From contig OZ316896.1 of NCBI GenBank assembly GCA_973895155.1, positions 4,402,001 through 4,466,000 on the forward strand: 64,000 bases of DNA, given 5' to 3'. The notes beneath the pieces were generated by a model, which did not search any database, had not been told where the DNA came from, and saw nothing but the letters and a program-made list of their open reading frames with translations. The stretch is from Marsupella aquatica. Its lineage: Eukaryota > Marchantiophyta. Position numbers and translations under genes: made by a program. This document shows, in pieces, positions 47,371 to 58,341 of this stretch. Position 1 is the stretch's first letter, and each line of letters opens with the position of its first letter.

Positions 47371-48950
47371 ACTCTGCCCTCCCTTGCAGTGACTAGGGTC
47401 AAACCCTTTGTTACCGTCTATTCAATCAAAATTTTATCAACAGTTATATTAAGAACAAAAGACTCTTAATTTTCCCTCCAAGAAAAAATGTTTGAGTTGT
47501 TTTTGCTTTATTTATTGGTGGGGGTGGGAAGGTATTATTTATTTATTCTATTTAAAGGGGAGGAGTGGGCAGGGGGCAAGAGATAGAGAGGGGCCGCTGC
47601 GCGCGGGGGGGGGGGGGGGGAGGAAGAAACATGAACCCTAAATTATACTTTTTTTCTTACTTATTAATTTTCTTGCCCATTGCCTCCAAAAGGAAGAAAA
47701 GCCAGGGGGGAGGAAGAAACATGAACCCTTAATTATATATTTTTTTCTTACTTATTAATTTTCTTGCCCATTGCCTCCAAAGGGAAGAAAAACCAGGGTG
47801 AAGAGACAGAAATAGATGAGGAAACAAAAATGGGGAGGAGGGGGTGTGTCAAAAATTCCCCGTATCATTGCTGAAATGTCCCACTTAGTATTGGTATTGC
47901 ACACCTTCCCCTTCCCTTCCAAAGGGAGCCCTTCGCCTTAAATCCTAGGTCTCAAACTTAGCAACAGGTCTGGTAGCACAAAGAGGATCTCTCGTGAACC
48001 TCACACTTAAGTATCCAAACGCTTAGTTGTTGATTTTGGTTCCTTAGTGAGAGCATAATGCAACTAGCACCCCTGGGAGCACCCCCTCGGGGGCCTCAGT
48101 CCAAGGGGTGTTCCATATCACACACAAAGTTTTGGGGGAATAAACACCCTAAACTTAAGTCAATAAAGTTTCTTTGAGTATTTTTTTAACCCTAACTTAA
48201 TGGAATATTCCAAGAATATTCCCAATTTTGTTTAAAAAAGCCCTATGATTCTTATAATTCTCAAAATTGGATTATAATAACCCTAATGTTCTTCAAATTT
48301 ATTTTTTAAGTATTTCACTAAACCCAATATAAAAACCCTACACTTCTTCGTGAGTGAATGATGGGTCGGAAGAAAAGAAGTGAGGACCCCGGGAGCGCAC
48401 CTCAAGGTCACTACCCCTTTGGGTGACTTGACTTTGGAGCTGATCAAACCCTCCCCATAGTTCCACTTAGGTTGCAACTTCTGGCTTTCCCCATAAGTAA
48501 TTGGCTCAAAAGTAATTGGCTCAAAAGAAAGGGATGGTCAACTTGATTGCAAGCTCTTTGATGGCCGCATGAGGGTATGTGCCTCATATATATATAATAT
48601 AATGCTTCTGGAGACCCGACACCCCAGACTGACTTTGGTCCGTTAGTCTAGTCCCCCAACCAGATGGCTAACTAAGAAGGTTCCTTCAACCTGCCCTCTT
48701 ATGTTCATGTAGGCGCCGGAACACTGATTGCAATGAGGTCTCACCATCCACAAACAGAGTTTGGGGCCAAAAGTTATACTCATATTAGTGCTACGGTCTA
48801 GTGGTCCAGGTGTGCCCTTTGATTGACTCAGACATGGGCGAGTCCATCTGAATCCGTTCCTGATTCCGTTTAGGGTTTAGACACCACCGGTGTAAGATGA
48901 TCCATGGAAAGAGTGGGTATTACACAATAGTAACCTATCCTTAAAGTTGT
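47371..48950. other. gene-free DNA with a 90-bp tandem duplication
   Basis: A G run (about 47606-47620) leads into two tandem 90-bp copies at 47617-47705 and 47706-47796, starting AGGAAGAAACATGAACCCT. The rest is AT-rich with no recognisable gene. Confidence 0.6.
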
Positions 48951-48999
48951 GTGTTCCTGTGCATCATCTTACAGTTCTCCCATCCCACCAAATTCAGAT

Positions 49000-49978
49000 T
49001 TGCAACAAACATTTTGCTCACTCATTGGTCAGACAGTCAAGCGCCCCAGTAAACCATTTGCAGAGTAAAGTGTCTAAATGGCTCCTTCCGTCCTTGGATG
49101 CGCCATTCTGGCCCATGATGCTAGAGGCACCCTCCTGCCGCCCTTTGGATTATAGCCCCAGAGAAAATCCTGACAGAGTGTCTTCAGTTTCCTCGCCGTG
49201 CCAACTGATGCCTTGAAGAACATTGTATGATAAATAAGGATTGCCTGTAGTGTGTCAAATCAAGAGAGTTCTCCCAATGAATGTCCATAGTTTATTTGCC
49301 CAGGAAGAGCGCCTTGACCCAATCTTATCCAAACAAAACCGGTGGAGTTGTTCCATCTTCAGGTCCACACCAAGAGGTGCCAGATATTTTTGCAGCTCCC
49401 TGCAAGAACTGATGAGACAGCTAGTGTTTTTTAACTAGACAGGAATGGGAGCTAATGCCAAAGGCATCACCACTGACTTTTGGATTCTTTAATCTAGCAC
49501 CTATAGCAGTTTCGTAACATTTTAGGACCAACGTTGTCAACTGAAAACTAATCTCAAAAGCCTAGATGAACATTCCAAGGTCATCCACAAACAACAATAG
49601 CACACAGTGAAAATCCAAATACCTTGCAGTATTCCTTCTCCCATCTCCACATCTGTAAAATCCATCGCACATTGAGTGAAAATAACAAAGGGTAAAGCGG
49701 AAAGGGGGCAACCATGTCAAACTCCTCTACCCAATCATATATCCATAGAGAACCCATTAACATGCACCCTAAGAGCATGCATCAGTTTAATGAAATGAAT
49801 ATTTATCCCAAGCAAGTGCATGGACTCCCAAATGTACATGTGGTTAACCCTGTCTAAAGCCTTTTCAAAATAGTTTTTAAAAAATGATTCTTGTCTCTGA
49901 TTTTTGACCCAGTCACAGGTGAGCCATGCTAAGGAGATGTTCTCCAAAATGTTCTTGTTTTGGATTAACATGGTATTC
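49000..49978 (-). pseudogene. LINE ORF2 remnant, reverse transcriptase C-terminal half
   Basis: Minus-strand frames read NILENISLAWLTCDWVKNQR, FEKALDRVNHMYIWESMHLL and, farther on, LLFVDDLGMF near 49575-49600, the catalytic box usually written (Y/F)ADD. These are typical of plant LINE (L1-type) reverse transcriptase. Stops and frame changes show it is dead. It continues the piece at 51665-53000, from which it is separated by inserted DNA. Confidence 0.8.
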
Positions 49979-51175
49979 TATTGGAGACGCGGAACTCGAC
50001 TACCTGAACACTTAGCTCCGGCATCGCTGACTCCAACGCCGATCTCCCCTATGGTCCAAGCCCAGATCAGCAATCCAGGGAGGACTTAGCATGAGGAGAT
50101 TTGTGGGCAATGAGGCGTGGCACTGGCAAAGGCAAGGCACTAAGCTGGTGACACACACTAAATACTTAGACTAGTCGAGGGTTGGTCATGTAATGGAAAA
50201 GGGCCGGACCCAGGGTCGACTGTTCGGACCCTTGGACAGACTTTGAGTTTTGAGGGCTTGAGTGAGAGCTTGTCTTGGGCCCAAGGCTAATGGAGTTTAC
50301 TTCATGCGCAACGAACGCTTACGGCACAAGTTACGGCCCGACCCAGGTTTGGCCGCTTGGGGCCCTCGGGCGACGATGGGTTCTGAGGGCCTAGGCACGA
50401 GCACTGGGTCGGCCCGATCACAATGAGATAAGGCACTCCGCTTACGGACACCTAACTAGAAAGATATGGGCATAGCCAATTGGTAGCGTGCCAAGACATG
50501 CGGGTCGGGTCCAGGTAGGGGGCCAAAATTTGGGGACCAAAGTAGGTCCAGGGGTGGCAGGTCTCTAGAAGCATATACGAGGGGAGTGGTGTCTTTTTGG
50601 GGGCTAAGGGCGAGTCAAAGTCGTGACCGCGGCGGTCGCGACACTAAGGAAAACGTCAAACGAAAACAACGATAACTTCCCAATGGGAAGTCTATTGGAG
50701 GACTTCTTGGGTGCGTTGGAAACCTCTCAAGTTTAAGGTGTAGGGTTTAGTTGGTCAGTTGGTGACGGATAGGTACAAGGGGGAACTTGAGCTGCACCGG
50801 AAGAGGGGTTGTTCTGGACGAATAGTGGGTGTTGGCTTTGGTTTCGGCTTATGGCAACGGGAGGACCTATCGCTGACCTACTTACCAATGTCTCTTGAGC
50901 TTGAGTTAGGATGCTAGACTTGGGGAGATCTAGATCCTATTGGGTTACTCACCTAGGTACTTGGTTGCTTGTGTAGACAGTGAGGACCCTTGAGCGGCGG
51001 TTGGGTTAGAGGGCAAGTGTGGCTTCTTATGGGAGTTGTTGCGAGTGGTGCAAAGGGCATCAAGTTGCTTGCTCAAGGAGTTCCGTGGAGGCGTTCAAGC
51101 ACTAAAGGGCACTTAGGCGTGGGTGTTGGGATTGGTGAGGGCACTGGGTGGCAAGTTCCACCACTATGGGCTAAT
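49979..51175. mobile_element. dispersed element inserted in the LINE
   Basis: The left end (49981-50098) is the reverse complement of part B of the 31.4-kb element, and 50745-51172 is a direct copy of part A. Between them lies unique sequence, including an rDNA-spacer fragment at 50514-50587. No coding sequence is recognised. This fits a non-autonomous DNA transposon with captured sequence, but target duplications were not found. Confidence 0.6.
50514..50587 (+). promoter_or_regulatory. rDNA IGS fragment with Pol I start-site motif
   Basis: GGTAGGGGGCCAAAATTTGG through GAAGCATATACGAGGGGAGT aligns over about 74 bp with the IGS segment that ends in the Pol I motif (23778-23849), with roughly ten differences. 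The core motif here is TATACGAGGGG instead of TATATGAGGGG. It is probably non-functional alone, since the other IGS elements are missing. Confidence 0.8.
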
Positions 51176-51179
51176 CAGG

Positions 51180-51650
51180 TGTGGCCTTGTGAGGGTTACT
51201 TCCACGGAAATGACACATCACGTGCGACAAAGAATAGGCCCATTTAAATGAGTGTGGTGGAAGACTTCCAAAGTTTTGTGGAAGCACAAATAGGACACGT
51301 TGTATTCACTGATTGATCGGCTTTAAAGAACAAATAGGTCTATTTAATTGTAAAAAACACTTTTTAAAAAGTCTTTAAACCACAACTTCCCCTATATAAG
51401 GGGAAGTGTCCAAGACCTCCCCCTTTTTCCATATTTCAATCACTGTTCTCCTTTAGCATGCCAGTTTGTTCCACAATTTCAAGAAAATCTTCTTTTAATG
51501 GTAACTACGGGTAACTCGTAGCTTTTGAAGGGCAGTTGTGCTTTAAGTAAACAATGACAAAATTTAAAGAAACAAGGGTGTTGCAAAAAAATTAATTCAC
51601 TTATAAGTTGGGGGGTCAGACACTAAAACATTGCACACTATGTATGGCCC
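51180..51650 (+). mobile_element. LTR-like fragment with TATA palindrome
   Basis: This segment sits between the dispersed element and the upstream LINE part. It contains CCTATATAAGGGGAAG at 51391-51406, a typical plant LTR TATA region, embedded in a 23-bp palindrome. Neither matching LTR nor retroelement ORFs are seen, so a solo or truncated LTR is only one possibility. Confidence 0.35.
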
Positions 51651-51664
51651 TCCATATTGGACCC

Positions 51665-53000
51665 CCTCAAGGTTGTGGCAATATCAGTGTCAGTCTCAGG
51701 GCCAGAATCTTAGCAATGAGTTTGTAGACCGTGTTAAGCATGGTCAATGGACCACAGTCCCTCAAGAAAAGCTTCTCACGCTTCTTAGGAATAAATCTGA
51801 TAATCCCTTCTTTGATTCCTACTACCAAATGATATGTAAGCCAAAAGTCTTGCACCATAGCAATCAAGTCCACCTGGATAAAGTCCCATTATGCACAAAA
51901 TATTTCCATTGTCAATCCATCTGGTCCCAGAGCTTAATTTATCTTTTGACGACATCCTCAAAATCTCCTTTATTCCCTTGCAGGAAGGCAATTCCTCAAG
52001 CCAGGCTATTTTGCCAGCTATAAGAGCATATGTTTTGTGGGCTAACAACCGTCTGCAAGCTTGCCGCGAGCTTCTATAGTGGCCTGTTGACCAGCCCATG
52101 AAGGAGCCAACGGTGCATTTAGCTCCTCACAGTTGTCAACGACCTCAGCCTGGATATGTACAGGATTGATTATCTCCCTTTCTCCCTCAATTACAAGACG
52201 TTTCATTGTCTCATCATGAGCAAGTTTTGCTTTCACAGTCTCGAAGTAGAATTTTGAGGGCTCATCTCCTTCTCCGCAAACATTTCACCCTTGCCAGCCA
52301 AAGACCACACGGGAGACCACAGTGGGCCCATCTCGACTGCATGCAACTGGTCTTCTACATCTACATAATCTTCACGTTCTCTTCCCAATGTTCTTCTATA
52401 ATTGCTATTTTAAGTGCATAGTGCTGGTTACGTAATAGTACCAGTTCCTCCTTTCAAGTCTTAGGTGTCACTTGAAGTTTAATGTAGGCCTTCCTAAGCA
52501 GATTGCTTGCTCGGTCAAATGCAAGATGCAGTTCTGAACAGTCTCCTCGCCTAGTCACCCATGCATGCTCCAGAGCTTCCACATTTAACTGGTTCCTCAC
52601 AATCTCAGAATTGGCGTTAGATAATGAAACCCTGGCAGCGGAGTTGTCCCTAGTCTCATTATTCACCAAATGCATAGTTAGCACCACAGGATCATGGTTG
52701 GACAATGCAGATCCCCCATCACGCACTATCTCTTTAACTTCATCAATCCATCATCCTTTCTCACATACTCCAATAGAAATGATCAAGGCAAGATTGAACC
52801 AAGGTATCATTCTTGCTATCTTGCACCCTTGGTAGATCATGCAATCAGAAAGGCATCTTTCAGATTGAGTTAAACCTTTAAGAATCTCCAGAACTGAGCT
52901 CTCGGGCCTAGATTAAGGTTGCGGGCCCCGTGGAGTCCTCCTGAAGCTTAGTCATATTGAAGTCTCCACAAAAAATTCAATTTTCTTGTGGTATCAGTTT
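51665..53000 (-). pseudogene. LINE ORF2 remnant, endonuclease end and reverse transcriptase N-terminal half
   Basis: Minus-strand pieces, in order, are SNHDPVVLTMHLV (C-terminal endonuclease motif, near 52690), a linker with KAKLAHDETMKRLVIEGERE (52236 down), EILRMSSKDKL (near 51960), and GIIRFIPKKREKLFLRDCGP plus LTMLNTVYKLIAKILALRLT (51873-51680), the RT region before the palm motif. Several frameshifts and stops are present. The natural continuation is at 49978 and below. Confidence 0.82.
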
Positions 53001-55950
53001 AATATCATGCCAATGCAAGGCCAGTAGCCGGGGAGAGTTTGGATACAAACTACATCCAATGGTCGTCCTTCAAAACAACCAGCAGTACTCTTGCAATTGT
53101 AAAAAACACTGAAAATAGCACAAGGCAACACAAGACACACACATCTCAAAGATATGTAAATTCAAGCTTTGCATTTCTTTCTTCACCAAGCGTCCCCTCC
53201 TGTTTTTTTTGTCTTCCTTCTCTTCTGGGTTCTCTTCTCACGTAGCCAGATAAAAACACAATCATTCTAGACACAAAGGGAAAAACCTAATGCTAGTAAA
53301 ATGGACAACAGCAAACACGAGAGCTGACATCCATGACAAACAAATAACCTGATCCAAGACCTCCACAATGCACTCCAAATTCTACCAGCTAGTAGTCCTT
53401 CCAGACAACCGCCCTCCCACAATTAATAGGCCCGTAGCTTGATAGAGGACATTGATCCTTGAATGAGCAATCTTTCATTAATTGCTCATTTTTTTGCATT
53501 GTACTTTCACTATTGTTGTATCTCCCTTGACTTTTATGGTCCCCAAGCCTATACCATTACTATAACCACTAATCTGTTACCAGTTGAAACAAACTGTAGA
53601 GTATCACAATGGTGTGCACTCTAATTGGGAGTGGCTGTTGTAGAGCTTGAATATCTCCTATGACAATGTCATATAGTTATTGAGTGGATTTGTGGTTTTT
53701 CTTGTGTCAATTACAAACTGGGAATTAATGACGGTGGAATTGAAAGGAAAGAATTATAAAATAAATTCAAGGGGTAAGTTAAAAAACCAGAATAAAAAAC
53801 AAATTGGAAAACTATCAAGGGGGTTTAGATAAAAATTCTTACTAAGCATTCCAGCTATAAAGCTTGTTTCTATCCAAGCCTTTGGGTAAACATTATCCCT
53901 TATTACAAATCAGACAACTGAGAAATGTCCATTCTGAACAGGTCAGGTGGCTTGCCCACATGACAGTGGCTTTTGTTGGTGGTTGACTTTAATGTCAGGA
54001 CTAGATCATGTAGAGAATTTGATAAGGTTAGGTGTTGATGGTAAAACAAGTTTTTGGTGCCAAAGGCACAAGGTTGTGCCTCTATTTACATAATAAGGGA
54101 ATCCAATATGGACATACTAGGTACTCCATATTTAGCCTTTTTGTCCATTCCAAGAAGCTCTTGTCCTCTAAAATCCAGGAATGCAACATTGATATGCAGA
54201 AGGCTAAAGAAATACTGCAAGAGCTAAGGTCTAAACCTTGCTAGCCATACCTCTTTACTCTGCAGGTTTTAGTTTCACTAGAGCTTGACAAAGCTTGAGT
54301 GTAGCTTTATCTCATTAACTTTTTAATGTTTAAACTAAGGTAATGTAAATTGGGTTACACACGGAGCATTGCAGCCCTGGTAATCGTTCAGGATGTTTTG
54401 CATTTTCAAGCGGAGTGAATGTTACCTTATGTCAGGGTGGACATGCTAAGAACATTCCTTATTTAAATTTCCTAGATTTATATCTGTCCTTTAGATCTCC
54501 CCAGATTTAAGCAAAGCTGGCAGATTGTGGTGAACAGACCCTGTGATGTGGTGAGAAGACTGGTCAATGAGACCCAAAGCAACTGGTGAATGATTTAAGA
54601 GGAGGTAGAATTTGGCAAAATTTTACCATTAGAAACACCCTGGATCTCTCGCTGCATCCTACCTCTTGCAATGATTCAACCTGCCTGTTCTTCTCTCACC
54701 TCTTCTTTGAACTGGCCAAATTCTCCTACCAGCAACCTTGGCTTTAGCATTTTCCGAGCTTATGTTTTGATTGCCTCCCAGTTTATATGTTAGTCCCAAC
54801 AAAAGCTGATGAAAAGGGAACCCTTGTCTTGTTGTTCAGTAATCTGGACTGGTGTTTTCCTTTCTATGCTTAGCCATGCAGAGGTAAGAAAGGTCCGTAC
54901 CATCGATCGTCTACAGCCCTCACTAGCTCAGGAATGAACTGGAACTCTTGCTTGCCAAAAAATGACCTAAGTGGGCAGGAGATGACCACCCTTCTTGAGG
55001 GATGCTTCCCTGAGGTTGCAAACTGCGACCCCTTGTTTGGGAAGCCAATGGGGTGTCATCATAGTGGCTACTGTAGTAGTAATCTGGTTTTGCGCAGATT
55101 ATTAATTATTGCAAAGAAAAAATTGGCCCATGCAAAAATTCAACCTCCCAAAACTGGTGGGTTGGGAAAACACCAGGCAGTTCAGGACATTGGGAGGAAA
55201 TTGAATTCTACACACAGTAGCTTGAGAAACTTTTTGAGTGTGTTTACCTGTTCAAATAGGCTGCCAACACATGTTTTCGCTGGATGTGAGCGACATACTG
55301 AAAACAAGAAAACTTATAGTTCAGTAAAAATTAAATATGCCACCCATGGGAAAGTCTAGAACAAGTAGAAATCATTTTTAGGTATTGAGAATCGCAAACC
55401 AACTTTATCACTATGGTACTTGCGAGGCTCAGGCGTCACCTCAAAACCCCTATTCAAAAAACCCTGATTGGAGCGTTTCCTCTCAGCCGGCTTATTTTCA
55501 ATAGGACCACACATTCGTACTTTTTTGGGTTGTCCTATACGAAAGCAATCAGGTAAAAACTAAAAAGAGTCGTGAGAACAGTACTGTACAATGATCATTA
55601 CAGGGAACAGATGCCTTTTTAGGCAGCCGTTAAATTAATTCCAGCGTACTAATTAAGCTTCTGTCTTAATACAATATGATCAGTCTGGCGCCAAGTCAGT
55701 GGTGCGGGTTCTCCCGCGCAAAGGCTGTCTGTCTGTCTGTCACGTTGCACACGGCACTGATGATCGCAACGGCCTTTTACTGCGGAGCAAGCGGCTTTAC
55801 CGTTCCCCTCATAATGGCCCTCTTTCGCAAGTCCTTCGCACGACAATCAATTTGTTCTGCGATTTGACGGCGAGAGCAGAATGTACAGCATCGGTCGCGC
55901 CGTGGAAGTCTCAGATTCTCATCTCTAGCCTCGCGGCTCGCAGCTCGCGG
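53001..55950. other. gene-poor stretch
   Basis: AT-rich sequence with scattered ORFs (54032-54244 and 54934-55359 plus), neither with recognisable domains. TCTG repeats (CTGTCTGTCTGTCTGT) occur at 55726-55741. The last few hundred bases become GC-richer toward the GeBP-like gene and probably include its promoter. I see no RNA gene. Confidence 0.45.
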
Positions 55951-56475
55951 AGTCGCGCCTCGTTAGGAGTTTAGGACTGTCTGTGATTGTGTGCGGCAGC
56001 TAGACTAGCTGGGTCGTGAGCGGCGTTTGCGGGAAATTGAAAAGCCTCGAGCGGGATGGCCAAGTGAATGAGCAAACGCTGCCGTCTTTGCATTTCTTGC
56101 CTGTCCGATGAGGAGTTGATGAGCTTGGAGTCGTGCGGTATTTTGTAGTTGTGTGTCGACGTTTGGTCTGTGTTTGAGCCGAGGGGGTGATCTCCCCTCC
56201 TCCGCACTCTTGTTTGTGTGTTCTTGGTGCGGAGAGTGTTGGGTCTGCTTAGGGTTGCTGTAGAACGGTGGCTTTGCACAGTGTTTTTGCTCTGGCCATG
56301 ATTCTGTATGGAAGTTTGTGGGGTCGATTGATCCTTGGGGATGATCACGCGTAGCTGCCATATTGTATGAAATTTCACGATTTCATTGATGTGTGGAGGG
56401 GATCACGTTGTGAGAGTTGGTTTCCCCGCTGCGTTTGGGGAAAGACCAGACATCTGAGGGATTTTGAGCGCAGGC

Positions 56476-58341
56476 ATGTCGAACCTGAGGAGAGTAGTCT
56501 CGGACAGTGATTCGGAGTCGGAAAATGATTCTGAGGAGGAAGAGACGACGAAGCCCAAGGCGAACCGCAAACTACTAGCATCTCCGCAGGAGGAGGAAGA
56601 GCCGAGTAAGGTGCTGGACAGTGGATCGGAGTCGGGGAGTGATTCTGAGGAGGACAGAACGAACAGTAAGCATGACGAGAAACATCAGACGCAGTCGAAA
56701 GAGCCGCAGGACGAGGAGGAGGAAGATGAAATAGAGTCCGAGTCGGAGTCCGAATCCGACCATGATACCAAACCGGAACCTGTCACGCGACCTCCACCAC
56801 GCTCCAGAAACGCTAAGAAGGGATCCAAAGCCAAAGGGGCGGTGAAGGTTCCTCTTGTCACCCAAACCATTTCGGGTAAGAGGGGAAGAGACGCTAACGG
56901 GGCGAATGGGATGAAAGGAGGCGGCTTGACGGAAGAGCCGTCAGGCAAGAAGAATAGGCAGGCTGCTGGGAAGGATGATAAAGCTCGTTCTCAAGTCGAG
57001 AAATATCCTCTGTCCCCCGTGAAATCTCCTTCGAAAAAGGAGAAGAGAGTGGAGCCAGCCATGAGAGGGTCGACGAAGGGGACGGTGTCTGCGAAATCGA
57101 TGCCTACTGTCGTGGCCTTGGCTGCAACCAAGGCTGAAAGCACTAAAGCCCAGGGTGCTGGTCGGAAAAGGAAAGCGACTTCCCCACCGCTTGCGAGCGC
57201 TAGACAGCAGCAGGCACAGAAAGTTGAGGGCGATAAATCCCCTCCAAAGCCGAAGAAGCCTTTTTCATGGAGTAGTCCCGTGGAAGAGTCTCTAGTAAAC
57301 CATCTTTACGAGGACTCTTTGACCGGCGTAGTTATTCCTGCCACGAAGCATGATTCTTATTGGGAGAAACTTTTGAAGCGATTGCCCCTTGAAGAAGACT
57401 TAACAGGAATACAACTCTGTGACAAGGTGAGGCGGATGAGACAGAGGTACTTCACGCTCAAAGATAGAGCCAATGCGGACGGGGTGAGATTATTCAAGAG
57501 TCCCCACGAAGAGAAAATGTATAAACTCTGGACTGAGATATGGGACTCAGGGCCGAAGGTTTCTCAGCCGGTTGTAGAGGTGGAGCATTCTGACGACGAG
57601 TCAGCGGAAACCGCCGCAACAGCAGCACCCCGGGAGCCCAGCAAGCTTGCTACGAAGCAGAGTAATGGGGAGATCAGTAAAGATACTGCGACGAAGAGAT
57701 ACGGGGAGAATAGCATTGTCGCCGAGACGCAGAGCAAGGGAGAGGCTTTGATATCAGACGACGAGGAGGATGAAGAGATAGAACTAACTCAGCGGGAAGC
57801 CGTTGGCTTGAATGCAATCAACGCTACCAGCAAGGTGGTGGCGGAACCGGTTGCCGACGCTCCGTTCATTTCCAAACCCCGGCTGGCGTTTACTCCTCTT
57901 CCTCCCAGAGAAGGTAAGTCGAAGTTAGGGAAAAGGGTTGAAGATGTAAGTAGTGATCACCACGTCGAAGGTCCGGTAACAGACGATGAAGGAAAGGGTG
58001 ACTTGGTTTCCTCAGGTGATCAACATCTCAAACAGGAGACGATCCGGTTTTTCCAAGGACTCCGAAGTGGGTTTTTTCCGGGCTTTGAAGAACAAAGGAA
58101 CGGAAGCTCAACGGGAGGGTTCGGGAGTCTTGCGCATGCGGGGAGTATGTTTGTCTCTGGGGTGCTGGAGGGATTGGGAGGAGGCAGTGGAAGTCCAGCA
58201 GCCCGTGAACTGCAGAAGAAGTGGCGAGAGCTCAAGATTCAAGAACTTGCCCTAGTTTCAAAGAGACTGCAGTTGATGCAAGAGCATTGTCGATTGCAAC
58301 AAGAGGAGCTTGAATTGCAGAACCAGAGTATAGACGAGTAG
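56476..58341 (+). CDS. GeBP/Storekeeper-like (DUF573) transcription factor, intronless
   Basis: A single exon of 621 residues. The frame also opens 12 bases upstream at a TTG, but the first ATG is at 56476. The N-terminus is strongly acidic (residues about 10-100) with two similar Ser/Asp/Glu blocks, SDSESENDSEEEETTKPK and SGSESGSDSEEDRTNSKH. A basic region with GRKRKATSPP (about 230) can serve as nuclear localisation signal. The DUF573 DNA-binding domain lies at about 260-361 (PFSWSSPVEESLVNHLYEDS, the family's Trp-containing myb-like start, then LCDKVRRMRQRYFTLKDRAN and HEEKMYKLWTEIWDSG). The C-terminus (575-621) is a predicted coiled coil, as in GeBP proteins. These are plant-specific nuclear regulators. 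The protein is longer than most family members because of the acidic and linker regions. The specific orthologue cannot be told from the sequence alone. Confidence 0.88.
   Translation: MSNLRRVVSDSDSESENDSEEEETTKPKANRKLLASPQEEEEPSKVLDSGSESGSDSEEDRTNSKHDEKHQTQSKEPQDEEEEDEIESESESESDHDTKPEPVTRPPPRSRNAKKGSKAKGAVKVPLVTQTISGKRGRDANGANGMKGGGLTEEPSGKKNRQAAGKDDKARSQVEKYPLSPVKSPSKKEKRVEPAMRGSTKGTVSAKSMPTVVALAATKAESTKAQGAGRKRKATSPPLASARQQQAQKVEGDKSPPKPKKPFSWSSPVEESLVNHLYEDSLTGVVIPATKHDSYWEKLLKRLPLEEDLTGIQLCDKVRRMRQRYFTLKDRANADGVRLFKSPHEEKMYKLWTEIWDSGPKVSQPVVEVEHSDDESAETAATAAPREPSKLATKQSNGEISKDTATKRYGENSIVAETQSKGEALISDDEEDEEIELTQREAVGLNAINATSKVVAEPVADAPFISKPRLAFTPLPPREGKSKLGKRVEDVSSDHHVEGPVTDDEGKGDLVSSGDQHLKQETIRFFQGLRSGFFPGFEEQRNGSSTGGFGSLAHAGSMFVSGVLEGLGGGSGSPAARELQKKWRELKIQELALVSKRLQLMQEHCRLQQEELELQNQSIDE

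Noticed and set aside
54934-55359. 141-codon ORF
   Set aside because: No recognisable domain, splice partners or similarity pattern; it lies in repeat-rich AT-rich DNA.
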